64,000 bases of DNA, taken from contig PNKD01000002.1 of NCBI GenBank assembly GCA_013822265.1, positions 28,563-92,562 of the forward strand, in the 5' to 3' direction. The notes beneath the pieces are model-generated. The model saw only the letters and a program-made list of their open reading frames with translations. It ran no database searches and was not told the DNA's origin. Below are positions 36,180-46,073 of this stretch, in pieces. Every line of letters starts with the position of its first letter. The first letter of the stretch is position 1. The position numbers and the translations under genes were made by a program. Origin of the DNA: Leptothrix sp. (in: b-proteobacteria) (lineage in GTDB: Bacteria > Pseudomonadota > Gammaproteobacteria > Burkholderiales > Burkholderiaceae_C).

Positions 36180-37070
36180 TCAGAGCCTGACCTGGGCCGT
36201 GACGAGGATGGGCGTCAGGTCGGGCGGCACGAGATCGCGCTGGCCACCGTCATCGACGAAACGCAGGCGCAGCGTGTAGGGCCCCGGGTTCAGGAACAGC
36301 CCGACCTGCGTGGCGCCGTGACCAAGGTCGATGGCCTGCACGACGCGACCGCCCTCCCCCAGCACGTCGAGCAGGAAGTGGCCGAGCCCGGCACCACCGC
36401 GGCCCTTGGGGGCGACGCCGAACCCGTCCACCGCCAGGCGCAGGTTGAAGGGGCTGACCACCGGCTCGTGGTCGCGCAGGTTGGTGATGACGGCACGCCG
36501 GCCATCGGGCCGGGGCCGCGAGCGTTCGTCCTGGTACCAGGACGAACAGGTGGCGGCGAAGTTCGCGGCATCGATGCGCAGCGGCGTCTCGCTGCGCGGC
36601 CCGGCGACCTGGATGCGCAGCTCGGGGCTGAACACGAAGTAGGGCCGGTGATCGTGGTCGGCGAAGAGCAGCCTCATCCGGTGCACGCCGGCAGGCAAGG
36701 CGAGCACGGCGCCCGTCTGCGCCTTGCCGAAGTGGCGATGAAAGTCGTTGAACGGGATCTTCTCGCGCGGGTTCATGGGCAACGAGGTATTGATCAACAC
36801 ATGGTGGTGTCCGGCCTTGGGGTGGACCTGGCCGGCCGGGATCACGCCCATGCCGCGCACCGCGAAGTCGACGCGGAAAGGCGAGCGCACGACATCGCCG
36901 TCGCGCAGGTTGGCCACCTCCACGGCGATGGGCTCGTTCAGGCGCAGCTGGGTGCGTTCACGCGTGTGCCGCAGCCAGCAGCTGCGCTCCTGCGCGTCGC
37001 TCGGCAGCGGTTCGGCGGCGGCGCAAGTGACGGCAGCCAGCAAGGCCAGCGGCAGGGCGGTGCGAGTCAT
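36180..37070 (-). CDS. Secreted protein with two DUF4399-like segments
   Basis: Signal peptide; VANLRDGDVVRSPFRVDFAVRGMGVIPAG...KAGHHHVLINTSLPMN and ITNLRDHEPVVSPFNLRLAVDGFGVAPKG. Confidence 0.7.
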   Translation of the reverse strand: MTRTALPLALLAAVTCAAAEPLPSDAQERSCWLRHTRERTQLRLNEPIAVEVANLRDGDVVRSPFRVDFAVRGMGVIPAGQVHPKAGHHHVLINTSLPMNPREKIPFNDFHRHFGKAQTGAVLALPAGVHRMRLLFADHDHRPYFVFSPELRIQVAGPRSETPLRIDAANFAATCSSWYQDERSRPRPDGRRAVITNLRDHEPVVSPFNLRLAVDGFGVAPKGRGGAGLGHFLLDVLGEGGRVVQAIDLGHGATQVGLFLNPGPYTLRLRFVDDGGQRDLVPPDLTPILVTAQVRL

Positions 37071-37564
37071 GGTTGGTCCGGTGGGGGGCATGGACCGCGG
37101 GCATTCTTGCACCGGGTCATGGCGCGACAGGCCCCTAGTCCAAGGGGCGGCCCGGCGTCGGCGGCGGTGGCGGCGCAGTGCACGGCCCACTCGAGCCGCG
37201 CCAGGTCGGCCAGGTAGGGCTCGTCGGCGAGGGCCGGCGCGGCGGCGATGAAGTCGGCCAGGTCGGCGCCCCCGCGCGCGATGTCGCCGGCCTGCGGCGG
37301 GTGCCGGTGCCAGAAGTGGCGCGCCAGGCCGGCCAGGCTGTCGGCGCCCAGCAACTGCTGCAGCGTGGGGTAGGCCGCGGCCAGCGCACGCTCGGCCAGT
37401 GCACCGGCATTGGCACGGTAGGCGGCCAGTCCGCGGGCGGGGTCGGGCCCGCCCGCCGGTCCCGGCGCCCGCAGCCAGCCGCCCACGCACGCGGGACGGG
37501 CGTCGCCCAGCAGCGCGCGCAGCAGCATCTGCTGGCGCAGGGTCTCCCTGTCGTGCGGGCTCAC
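37067..37564 (-). CDS. BufC/HvfC-type (DUF2063 N-terminal) partner protein, C-terminally short
   Basis: VSPHDRETLRQQMLLRALLGD...RGLAAYRANAGALAERALAAAYPTLQQLLGADSLAGLARHFWHRHPPQAGDIARGGADLADFI... LARLEWAVHCA. GTG start at 37564. Confidence 0.65.
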   Translation of the reverse strand: MSPHDRETLRQQMLLRALLGDARPACVGGWLRAPGPAGGPDPARGLAAYRANAGALAERALAAAYPTLQQLLGADSLAGLARHFWHRHPPQAGDIARGGADLADFIAAAPALADEPYLADLARLEWAVHCAATAADAGPPLGLGACRAMTRCKNARGPCPPPDQP

Positions 37565-37580
37565 CGGGCCGCGCGCGCCG

Positions 37581-38075
37581 TCATGCGCTGGCCGCCTCGG
37601 GGGCCGGCGCCGCGGCCGCCTGGGCATCGGCCATGGCGGCCTCCTGCAGCAGCACGGGCAGCGGCGGCCGGCGCAGCGTGTCCTGCACCCGCTGCACGTT
37701 GGCGGCCAGGATGGCCAGCGCGGCGTCGGTGAAGGCCAGCGGCAGCAGGTCGTTGCCGTGCACCACCGGCCCGCGGTGCCCGCGCGCTGCGCGCGCCCAG
37801 GCGGCGTGGTCGCTGACGCGCACCGGGTCGATGCGCCGCGCCAACGCGGCCAGCGACTGCAGGTGGGCCTCGTCGACACCGCTGGCCGAACCCGGCGACA
37901 GGCCGACGCCGTGCAGGCTGACCGGCCAGTGCCCGCGCGCGGCCTCGAGCACGCCGAGCGCGGCGCCGCCGGCGGCGAAGAAGTTTTCGGAGTGCACCTC
38001 GACGAAACCCAGAGGCGGCGGCGCCGCCATCAGGGCCTGGTGGTGCGGCTGGCGCAGGCCGATGCCCGACTTCAT
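37581..38075 (-). pseudogene. Truncated MNIO/DUF692 (BufB/MbnB-like) oxidase, N-terminal half only
   Basis: [98 protein letters not shown], then an Ala-rich tail and stop. Confidence 0.75.
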
Positions 38076-38172
38076 GTGCACGCCCGGGCGTGGCGCGGGC
38101 CGGCAACGGCCCGGTGGTGGCAACGCACGCTCACGAGACGGCCGTCGAGGACGCTGCCGGCGCCTTCAACGC

Positions 38173-38445
38173 TCAGCCCTTGTGGGCCTTGACCTCATCG
38201 GCGCTCCTGCCCTTGATCTGCTTGCAGGTGCCCTTGGCGACGTACTTCCACTCGTCGGCGGCGTTGTCCACCTTGGCCTGGCCGGCGCAGGAGTGCGAAC
38301 CCGCCAGGTTGGCGCAGTCGTTCTGGCCGGCCTTGGCGATGCCGTAGCACTTCTCCTTGCCCTTGTCCTGGGCGGCGACCTGGCCGACGAGGCCCAGGGC
38401 GAGCGCGCAAGCAAGGGCCGACGAGACGATGAGACGCTGGTTCAT
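38173..38445 (-). CDS. Bufferin-type (DUF2282, BufA1-like) RiPP precursor, four Cys in the mature region
   Basis: [26 protein letters not shown] signal; [49 protein letters not shown]. Confidence 0.85.
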   Translation of the reverse strand: MNQRLIVSSALACALALGLVGQVAAQDKGKEKCYGIAKAGQNDCANLAGSHSCAGQAKVDNAADEWKYVAKGTCKQIKGRSADEVKAHKG

Positions 38446-38580
38446 GGTTACAGGCTCCTGGACGGCTTGGGATCGGGGGCGGCGCAGGCTGCCCAGCCGG
38501 CGCGCCGCAAGCGGGGTCGACGCGGCGGACCGGTCCTTACACGGCCACCGCGCGGCGCACTGCCGGGCCAGGCGCCGCCC

Positions 38581-39228
38581 TCAGCCCAGTGCGCCACCAC
38601 CGAGGTGCAGGTCGATGCGGTGCGCGCACGCCGCCGCCAGCGCCACGCGCACGCCGGCCACCTGCTGCGCCAGCGGCAGCGAAGGCTGGCCCGGCTTGCC
38701 GGCGGCCTGCTCGGGCAGCAGCGGCAGGTGCATGAAGCCACCGCGCACCGTGCGGCGCCGGCGCAGCATGTGCATCAGCCCGTAGAACACATGGTTGCAG
38801 ACGAACGTGCCGGCGGTCTGCGAAACCGCCGCCGGCACGCCGGCCTGCCGCATGGCCGCCACCATGGCCTTCACCGGCAGCGTGCTGAAGTAGGCCGCCG
38901 GGCCGCGCGCAACGATGGCGCAGTCCAGCGGCTGCGCACCGGCGTTGTCGGCGATGCGCGCGTCGTCGACGTTGATGGCCACGCGCTCGGGCGTCAGCTC
39001 GGCACGGCCCGCCGCCTGGCCCAGCGCCAGCACGAGCAGCGGCCGCTGCGCGGCGACGGCGGCCTGCAGTTCGCTCGAGGCCTGGCCGAACACGCAGGGC
39101 AGGCGCTGTGCCACCACGGTGGCGTCGCCTATGACCTCGCCGTGCAGCGCCTGCGCCACCAGCCACGACGGGTTGATCACCTCGCCGCCGAAGGCGTCGA
39201 AGCCGGTGAGCAGGATGCGCCGGGTCAT
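38581..39228 (-). CDS. pcp: Pyroglutamyl-peptidase I
   Basis: [60 protein letters not shown]. Confidence 0.93.
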   Translation of the reverse strand: MTRRILLTGFDAFGGEVINPSWLVAQALHGEVIGDATVVAQRLPCVFGQASSELQAAVAAQRPLLVLALGQAAGRAELTPERVAINVDDARIADNAGAQPLDCAIVARGPAAYFSTLPVKAMVAAMRQAGVPAAVSQTAGTFVCNHVFYGLMHMLRRRRTVRGGFMHLPLLPEQAAGKPGQPSLPLAQQVAGVRVALAAACAHRIDLHLGGGALG

Positions 39229-42200
39229 GGCGCGCCGCAGCCGCCCCCGCCCGGGGTCTCGATCACGAACACGTCGCCAGGCGCCATCTCGACGCTGCCG
39301 ATGTGGGCCAGCATCTCGACGCGCCCGTTGGCGCGCTCTACGCGGTTGACGCCCAGCGCCCCGGGCGCACCGCCGGCGATGCCGAAGGCCGGCACGACGC
39401 GGCCGTTGCTCAGGATGCTGGCCGTCATCGCCTCGAGGAAACGCACGCGGCGCACGCCGCCGTCGCCACCGCGCCAGCGGCCCGCGCCGCCGCTGCCGGC
39501 GCGCAGGGCATAACTTTCCAGGTGCACGGGGAAGCGGAACTCCAGCACCTCGGGGTCGGTCAGGCGCGAGTTGGTCATGTGCGTCTGCACGACGCTGGTG
39601 CCGTCGAAGCCGCCGACTCCCCGGCCCGCGGCGTCCGTCACCAGGCCCGCGCCGCTGCCGCCGCTGAGGGTCTCGTAGTACTGGTGCCTGGCGTTGCCGA
39701 AGGTGAAATTGTTCATCGTGCACTGGCTGGCGGCCATCACGCCCAGGGCGCCGTAGAGCGCGTTGGTGACGCACATCGAGGTCTCGACGTTGCCCGCCAC
39801 CACCGCCGCCGGCGGGTTGGGGTTGAGCATGCAGCCTTCGGGCACGATGACGCGCAGCGGCTTCAGGCAGCCGGCGTTGAGCGGGATGTCGTCATCGACC
39901 AGCGTGCGGAAAACGTAGAGCACCGCCGCCATCGTCACCGCCTTGGGGGCGTTGAAGTTGTTGGCCAGCTGTGCGCTGGTGCCGGTGAAGTCTATCGTCG
40001 CCTCGCGTGCCGCCGCGTCCACCGTCAGCTGCACGGCGATCCGTGCGCCGTTGTCCAGCGGCAGCATGAAAGCGCCGTCCTTCAGCGCCGTGATGACGCG
40101 CCGCACGCTCTCCTCGGCGTTGTCCTGCACGTGCTGCATGTAGGCCGCCACGGTGGCGCGGCCGAACTGCGCCACCATCGCACCCAGTTCCTCGACACCC
40201 TTCTGGTTGGCGGCGACCTGCGCGCGCAGGTCGGCGATGGTCTGGTCGGGGTTGCGCGCCGGCCAGCGCCCGCTGCCCAGCTGCGCGCGCAACTCGGCCT
40301 CGCGCAACGCGCCGTCGCGCACGAGCAGGAAGTTGTCGAAGAGCACACCCTCCTCGTCTATCGAGGTGCTGAACGGCGGCATCGAGCCCGGCGTGCTGCC
40401 GCCGATGTCGGCATGGTGGCCGCGGCTGGCGACGTAGAAGCTGGGCACGCCATCGCCGGCTTCCAGATAGACCGGCGTGACGACGGTGACGTCGGGCAGG
40501 TGCGTGCCGCCGTGATACGGGTCGTTGAGCACGTAGACGTCGCCCGGCCGCATCTGCGGGTTGCGCGCGATCACGGTCTTGATGCTCTCGCTCATGCTGC
40601 CCAGGTGCACCGGCATGTGCGGCGCGTTGGCGATGAGTTCGCCGGCGGCACTGAAGAGCGCGCAGCTGAAGTCCAGCCGCTCCTTGATGTTCACCGAGTA
40701 GGCGGTGTTCTGCAGCCGCAGCCCCATCTGCTCGGCGATGTTCATGAAGAGGTTGTTGAAGACCTCGAGCATCACCGGGTCGGCCTCGGTGCCGATGGCG
40801 TGCTGCGTGGCGCGCGGCACCACGCGCTGCAGCTCGAGCGCGCCGCTGCGGCGCAGCCGGGCCTGCCAGCCGGGCTCGACCACCGTGGTGGCGTTGCGCT
40901 CGGCGATGACGGCCGGGCCGGTGATGCTGGCGCCGGGCGCCAGCGTCTCGCGCACGAAGAGGCCGGCGTCGCGCCAGGCGCCGCTGTGCATGCGCACCTG
41001 CGCATCGGGCGCCGGCGCGTGCGCTGCGGGCTCGGCGCCGGCGGCCAGGGCCTCGGGTGCCTCGCCCACGCCCACGGCTTCCACCGACACGGCCTCGATG
41101 ACGAGCGCGCGGCCGGCCATCAGGAAGGCAAAACGCTGGCGGTAGGCGGCCTCGAAGGCCTGCCCGATGGCGTCGGCCGTGCCCCAGGGCACGAGCAGCG
41201 CGCTGTCGGTGCCCTGGTAGCGCACGTGCACCTTGCGCCGCGCGGTGATGGCCGCGGCCGCCACGCCCTGCGTGGCCACTTCGGCCACCGCCGCGGCTTC
41301 CAGTTCGGCCAGCCGCGAGGCCGCGGCGGCCAGCCCGGCACCGTCCAGCGGCAGCTCCACCGAGGCCTCGCGCATCGCGATCTGGTCGGCCAGGCCCATG
41401 CCGTAGGCACTGAGCACGCCGGCCAGCGGGTGCACGAACACACGCTGCATGCCCAGGGCGTCGGCCACGCCGCAGGCATGCTGGCCGCCGGCACCGCCAA
41501 AACACTGCAGCGTGTACTGCGTGACGTCGTAGCCGCGCGCCACGCTGATGCGCTTGATCGCATTGGCCATGCTCTGGATGGCGATCTGCAGGTAGCCCTC
41601 GGCCAGGCCCTCGGGCGTGGTGGCGCGGCCGGTGGCCTGCTGCACCTGCTCGGCCAGCGCGGCGAACTTCGCGGCCACGCCGTCGCGGTCCAGCGGCTCG
41701 TCGGCGTGCGGGCCGAAGACCTTGGGAAAGTGCGCCGGCTGGATCTTGCCCAGCAGCACGTTGGCGTCGGTCGTCGCCAGCGGCCCGCCGCGGCGGTAAC
41801 TGGCCGGCCCCGGGTTGGCGCCGGCGCTGGCCGGGCCCACGCGCAGCCGCGCGCCGTCGAAGCCCAGGATGCTGCCGCCGCCGGCGGCCACGGTGTGGAT
41901 GCTCATCATCGGCGCGCGCATGCGCACGCCGGCCACCACGGTCTCGTAGGCACGCTCGAACCCGCCGGCAGGACCGTCGACATAGTGGCTGACATCGGTG
42001 CTGGTGCCGCCCATGTCGAAACCGATGACCTTGGCGTGGCCCGCGGCGGTGGCCGTGCGCACCATGCCCACGATGCCGCCGGCCGGGCCGCTGAGGATGG
42101 CGTCCTTGCCCTGGAAGCGCTGCGCCTCGGTGAGGCCGCCGCTGCTCTGCATGAAGAAGAGCCGCACGCCCGGCATCTGCGCCGCCACCTGGTCGACGTA

Positions 42201-42872
42201 GCGGCGCAGGATGGGGCTGAGGTAGGCATCGACGACCGTGGTGTCGCCACGCGAGACCAGCTTCATCAGCGGGCTGACCTCGTGGCTGACGCTGACCTGC
42301 GTGAAGCCGAGTTCACGCGCCAGCTGCGCCGCGGCGGCTTCGTGCGCGGTGAAGCGCCAGCCGTGCATGAAGACGATGGCCACGGCGCGGATGCCGGCGT
42401 CCAAGGCCGCCCACAGCCGTTCGCGCAGATGCGCCTCGTCCAGCGGGCAGAGAACCTCGCCCCGCGCCGAGACACGCTCCTGCGCCTCGATCACGCGTTC
42501 GTACAGCAGTTCGGGCATCACGATGTGGCGGTCGAACAGCCGCGGCCGCGCCTGGTAGGCGATGCGCAGCGCGTCGCGAAAGCCGCGCGTGGTGACGAGC
42601 AGCGTGCGGTCGCCCTTGCGTTCGAGCAGCGCGTTGGTGGCCACCGTGGTGCCCATCTTCACGCAGTCCACCAGCGCCGGCGTGATGGGCTCGCCCGGTG
42701 GCAGCTGCAGCAGGCGGCGCATGCCCTCGACGGCGGCGTCGGCGTAGTGCTCGGGGTTCTCGCTCAGCAGCTTCAGCGTGCGCAGTTCGCCGCCGGGGGT
42801 GCGGCCGACGACGTCGGTGAAGGTGCCGCCGCGGTCTATCCAGAACTGCCAGCGGGGTGCGGTGGGGCTCAT
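39225..42872 (-). CDS. 5-oxoprolinase (HyuA-HyuB fused, ATP-hydrolysing)
   Basis: [96 protein letters not shown]. Confidence 0.93.
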   Translation of the reverse strand: MSPTAPRWQFWIDRGGTFTDVVGRTPGGELRTLKLLSENPEHYADAAVEGMRRLLQLPPGEPITPALVDCVKMGTTVATNALLERKGDRTLLVTTRGFRDALRIAYQARPRLFDRHIVMPELLYERVIEAQERVSARGEVLCPLDEAHLRERLWAALDAGIRAVAIVFMHGWRFTAHEAAAAQLARELGFTQVSVSHEVSPLMKLVSRGDTTVVDAYLSPILRRYVDQVAAQMPGVRLFFMQSSGGLTEAQRFQGKDAILSGPAGGIVGMVRTATAAGHAKVIGFDMGGTSTDVSHYVDGPAGGFERAYETVVAGVRMRAPMMSIHTVAAGGGSILGFDGARLRVGPASAGANPGPASYRRGGPLATTDANVLLGKIQPAHFPKVFGPHADEPLDRDGVAAKFAALAEQVQQATGRATTPEGLAEGYLQIAIQSMANAIKRISVARGYDVTQYTLQCFGGAGGQHACGVADALGMQRVFVHPLAGVLSAYGMGLADQIAMREASVELPLDGAGLAAAASRLAELEAAAVAEVATQGVAAAAITARRKVHVRYQGTDSALLVPWGTADAIGQAFEAAYRQRFAFLMAGRALVIEAVSVEAVGVGEAPEALAAGAEPAAHAPAPDAQVRMHSGAWRDAGLFVRETLAPGASITGPAVIAERNATTVVEPGWQARLRRSGALELQRVVPRATQHAIGTEADPVMLEVFNNLFMNIAEQMGLRLQNTAYSVNIKERLDFSCALFSAAGELIANAPHMPVHLGSMSESIKTVIARNPQMRPGDVYVLNDPYHGGTHLPDVTVVTPVYLEAGDGVPSFYVASRGHHADIGGSTPGSMPPFSTSIDEEGVLFDNFLLVRDGALREAELRAQLGSGRWPARNPDQTIADLRAQVAANQKGVEELGAMVAQFGRATVAAYMQHVQDNAEESVRRVITALKDGAFMLPLDNGARIAVQLTVDAAAREATIDFTGTSAQLANNFNAPKAVTMAAVLYVFRTLVDDDIPLNAGCLKPLRVIVPEGCMLNPNPPAAVVAGNVETSMCVTNALYGALGVMAASQCTMNNFTFGNARHQYYETLSGGSGAGLVTDAAGRGVGGFDGTSVVQTHMTNSRLTDPEVLEFRFPVHLESYALRAGSGGAGRWRGGDGGVRRVRFLEAMTASILSNGRVVPAFGIAGGAPGALGVNRVERANGRVEMLAHIGSVEMAPGDVFVIETPGGGGCGAP

Positions 42873-43072
42873 CTTGGGGGTCCTCGTGGGTCCGTGAAGT
42901 CGCCGGCCGGGCGCCGGATGGGCGGCGCGGCCGGGGCCTGATTACAGCAGGGCCGCGGGGATGGCCGGCTGTCGCGGCCTGCGGGGAAGCCCCGGGCCGT
43001 CCGGGCCGTGGCACGGCCTATGCTCGCTGCCCCGACCCCGCCGCCCCAACTCGGCTCTCCGGAGTGAAACCC

Positions 43073-44059
43073 ATGCACCCTTTCAGCCCCCTTTCCCGCC
43101 GCCAGACCCTGGCCGCGCTGGCCCTCGCCGCGGTCGGCACCGGCGCCCAGGCCCAGACCAAGTGGGACCTGCCGGCGGCCTACCCCGCCGCCAACTTCCA
43201 CAGCGTCAACCTGGCCGAGTTCGCTGCCGAGGTCGACAAGGCCACCGCCGGCAAGCTCAAGATCACCGTGCACGCCGGCGCCTCGCTGTTCAAGGCACCC
43301 GAGATCAAGCGCGCGGTGCAGGGCGGGCAGGCACAGATCGGCGAGATCCTGCTGCCCGCCTACCAGAACGAGTGGCAGGTCTTTGGCGCCGACGGCGTGC
43401 CCTTCCTGGCCGACAGCTACGACGAGGCCGCCAAGCTCTGGAGCGCGCAGCGACCGGTGCTCGAGAAGAAACTGGGCGAGCAGGGCATGATGGTGCTGTT
43501 CGCCGTGCCGTGGCCGCCGCAGGGCATCTACACCAAGAAGCCGCTGGCCTCGGCCGCCGACCTCAAGGGCGTGAAGTGGCGCGCCTACAGCCCGGCCACC
43601 AGCCGCATCGCCGAGCTGGTGGGCGCGCAGCCCGTCACCGTGCAGGCCGCCGAGTTCGCGCAGGCGCTGGCCACCGGTGTCGTCGAAAGCACCATGACCA
43701 GCGGCGCCACCGGCGTCGACAGCAAGCTCTACGAGCACCTGAAGTACTACTACGACACCCAGGCCTGGCTGCCCAAGAACGCCGTCATCGTCAACAAGGC
43801 GGCCTTCGCGGCGCTCGACAAGCCGTCGCAGGACGCCCTGCTGAAGGCCGCCGCCGCCGCCGAGACACGCGGCTGGGCCGCGAGCCGGCGCGTCAACACC
43901 GAGACGGTGGACAAGCTCAAGGCCAACGGCATGCAGGTGCTGCCCCCGCCGGCCGCGCTGAAGGCCGACATGGTCAAGGTCGGTGAGACCATGCTCAAGG
44001 AGTGGACCGAGAAGGCCGGGCCCGAGGGCAAGCAGGTGATCGACGGCTTCAGGAAGTGA
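43073..44059 (+). CDS. TRAP transporter substrate-binding protein (DctP family)
   Basis: Signal peptide; TKWDLPAAYPAANFHSVNLAEFAAEVDKATAGKLKITVHAGASLFKAPEIKRAVQGGQAQIGE. Confidence 0.92.
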   Translation: MHPFSPLSRRQTLAALALAAVGTGAQAQTKWDLPAAYPAANFHSVNLAEFAAEVDKATAGKLKITVHAGASLFKAPEIKRAVQGGQAQIGEILLPAYQNEWQVFGADGVPFLADSYDEAAKLWSAQRPVLEKKLGEQGMMVLFAVPWPPQGIYTKKPLASAADLKGVKWRAYSPATSRIAELVGAQPVTVQAAEFAQALATGVVESTMTSGATGVDSKLYEHLKYYYDTQAWLPKNAVIVNKAAFAALDKPSQDALLKAAAAAETRGWAASRRVNTETVDKLKANGMQVLPPPAALKADMVKVGETMLKEWTEKAGPEGKQVIDGFRK

Positions 44060-44110
44060 AGCGCGGGATGACGCAGCCCCGTCCGTCCGGCTCGCGCCGC
44101 CCCTGTTGAC

Positions 44111-44620
44111 ATGCGCCGCCTGCTCGACATGCTGTACGACGGCGCCGCCGTGGGGGCCGCGCTGTGCATGGTCGGCCTGCTGGGCATGGTGCTGCTGTCC
44201 ATCGTCAGCCGCCAACTCGCCTTCCACGTGCCCGGCACCGACGCCTATGCCGGCTACCTGATGGCCGCGGCAGGGTTCCTGGCGCTGGCGCACACGCTGA
44301 AGAAGGGCGAGCACATCCGCGTCACGCTGCTGATCAACCACCTGCAGGGCCAGGCGCGCCGCGCGCTCGAGATCTGGGCACTGGCCGCCGCCAGCGCGCT
44401 GGCGCTGCTGTTCGCGGGCTACAGCGCGCGGCTGGTGTGGCAGTCGCGCCTGTTCAACGACATCTCCACCGGCAACGACGCCACGCCGCTGTGGCTGCCG
44501 CAGCTGGCGATGGCCGCGGGCACCGCCATCCTGGCCATCGCCTTCATCGACGAGCTGGTGCTCGAGCTGCACGGCCGGCGCACGCCTGGCCGTGCCGGCG
44601 AAGAGTTGCGCAGCGAATGA
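44111..44620 (+). CDS. TRAP transporter small permease (DctQ family)
   Basis: Four TM segments; RQLAFHVPGTDAYAGYLMAAAGFLALAHTLKKGEHIRVTLLI. Confidence 0.9.
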   Translation: MRRLLDMLYDGAAVGAALCMVGLLGMVLLSIVSRQLAFHVPGTDAYAGYLMAAAGFLALAHTLKKGEHIRVTLLINHLQGQARRALEIWALAAASALALLFAGYSARLVWQSRLFNDISTGNDATPLWLPQLAMAAGTAILAIAFIDELVLELHGRRTPGRAGEELRSE

Positions 44621-44636
44621 GCCGGGCGCGCACCGC

Positions 44637-45938
44637 ATGAACGAGATCGCCGTCACCGCGCTGCTGATCGCCGCGCTCTTCCTCATCCTGGGCAGCGGGG
44701 TGTGGATAGGCCTCACGCTCTCGGGCGTGGCCTGGCTGGGCATGCAGCTCTTCAGCAGCCGCCCCGCCGGCGACGCCATGGCGGTGACGATCTGGGGCAG
44801 CGCCAGCAGCTGGACACTGACCGCGCTGCCGCTTTTCGTGTGGATGGGCGAGATCCTCTTCCGCACGCGGCTCAGTCAGGACATGTTCCGCGGCCTGGCG
44901 CCGTGGATGCAGTCGCTGCCGGGGCGGCTGCTGCACGTCAACGTGGTCGGCTGCGCCATCTTCGCCGCCGTCTCGGGCAGCAGCGCCGCCACCTGCGCCA
45001 CCATAGGCAAGATGAGCCTGCCCGAGCTCCAAAAGCGCGGCTACCCCGACGACATCAGCGTCGGCAGCCTGGCCGGCGCGGGCACGCTGGGGCTGCTGAT
45101 CCCGCCCAGCATCATCATGATCGTCTACGGCGTCAGCGCCGAGGTCTCGATCGCCCAGCTCTTCATCGCCGGCGTGCTGCCGGGCGTGATGCTGGCGGCG
45201 CTGTTCTCGGGTTACCTGATGTTCTGGGCCTGGCGCCACCCGGCGCTGGTGCCGGCGCCCGACGCGCGCCTGAGCCTGGCCGAGAAGCTGCGCGAGTCGC
45301 GCCACCTGATCCCCGTGGTGCTGCTGATCGCCGCCGTGCTGGGCAGCATCTACAGCGGCGTGGCCACCGCCACCGAGGCCGCGGCCCTGGGCGTGCTGGG
45401 CTCGCTGCTGATCTCGGCCGCGCAGGGCACGCTGACCTGGCAGACCTTCACCGGCTCGCTGATGGGCGGCACGCGGCTGTACTGCATGATCGCGCTCATC
45501 CTCGCGGGCGCGGCCTTCCTCACGCTGAGCATGGGCTACATCGGCCTGCCGCGCCACCTGGCCGAGTGGATCGCCACGCAGGGCCTGTCGCAGTGGCAGC
45601 TGCTGGCGGCACTGATGCTGTTCTACCTGCTGCTGGGCTGCTTTCTCGACGGCATCAGCATGGTCGTGCTGACCATGGGCGTGGTGCTGCCCACGGTGCA
45701 GGCCGCCGGCATCGACCTGATGTGGTTCGGCATCTTCATCGTGCTGGTGGTCGAGATGGCGCAGGTCACGCCGCCGGTGGGCTTCAACCTCTTCGTCATG
45801 CAGGCCATGACCAAACGCGAGATCGGCTGGGTCGCGCGCGTCACGCTGCCCTTCTTCCTGCTGATGGTGGCGGCGGTGGCGCTGATCTACGTCTTCCCGC
45901 AGATCGTCAGCTGGCTGCCGCAGCAAATGCAGCGTTAG
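44637..45938 (+). CDS. TRAP transporter large permease (DctM family)
   Basis: SASSWTLTALPLFVWMGEILFRT; VSGSSAATCATIGKMSLPEL; GTLGLLIPPSIIMIVYGV. Confidence 0.92.
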   Translation: MNEIAVTALLIAALFLILGSGVWIGLTLSGVAWLGMQLFSSRPAGDAMAVTIWGSASSWTLTALPLFVWMGEILFRTRLSQDMFRGLAPWMQSLPGRLLHVNVVGCAIFAAVSGSSAATCATIGKMSLPELQKRGYPDDISVGSLAGAGTLGLLIPPSIIMIVYGVSAEVSIAQLFIAGVLPGVMLAALFSGYLMFWAWRHPALVPAPDARLSLAEKLRESRHLIPVVLLIAAVLGSIYSGVATATEAAALGVLGSLLISAAQGTLTWQTFTGSLMGGTRLYCMIALILAGAAFLTLSMGYIGLPRHLAEWIATQGLSQWQLLAALMLFYLLLGCFLDGISMVVLTMGVVLPTVQAAGIDLMWFGIFIVLVVEMAQVTPPVGFNLFVMQAMTKREIGWVARVTLPFFLLMVAAVALIYVFPQIVSWLPQQMQR

Positions 45939-46073
45939 CGCCGCGGCCGGCAGCCACGGCCGCACGGGCCGGCAATTGGGCGCCTTTGCCGGCCCATATC
46001 GGGGCATCGCCGGCGGCATGCGCTGCCTAGCATCCCGGCATCGTCGGTTCATGCCCCGCCCCGGGCCTCCGCC

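Noticed and set aside
39303-42941. 1212-aa ORF on the + strand opposite 5-oxoprolinase
   Set aside because: Low-complexity H/R/G/A/V-rich translation typical of the GC-rich antisense frame; the - strand gene has clear domains.
46020-46073. Sigma-54 site upstream of mshE
   Set aside because: TTGGGCGCCTTTGCC was examined, but GG to GC spacing is 8, not 10.
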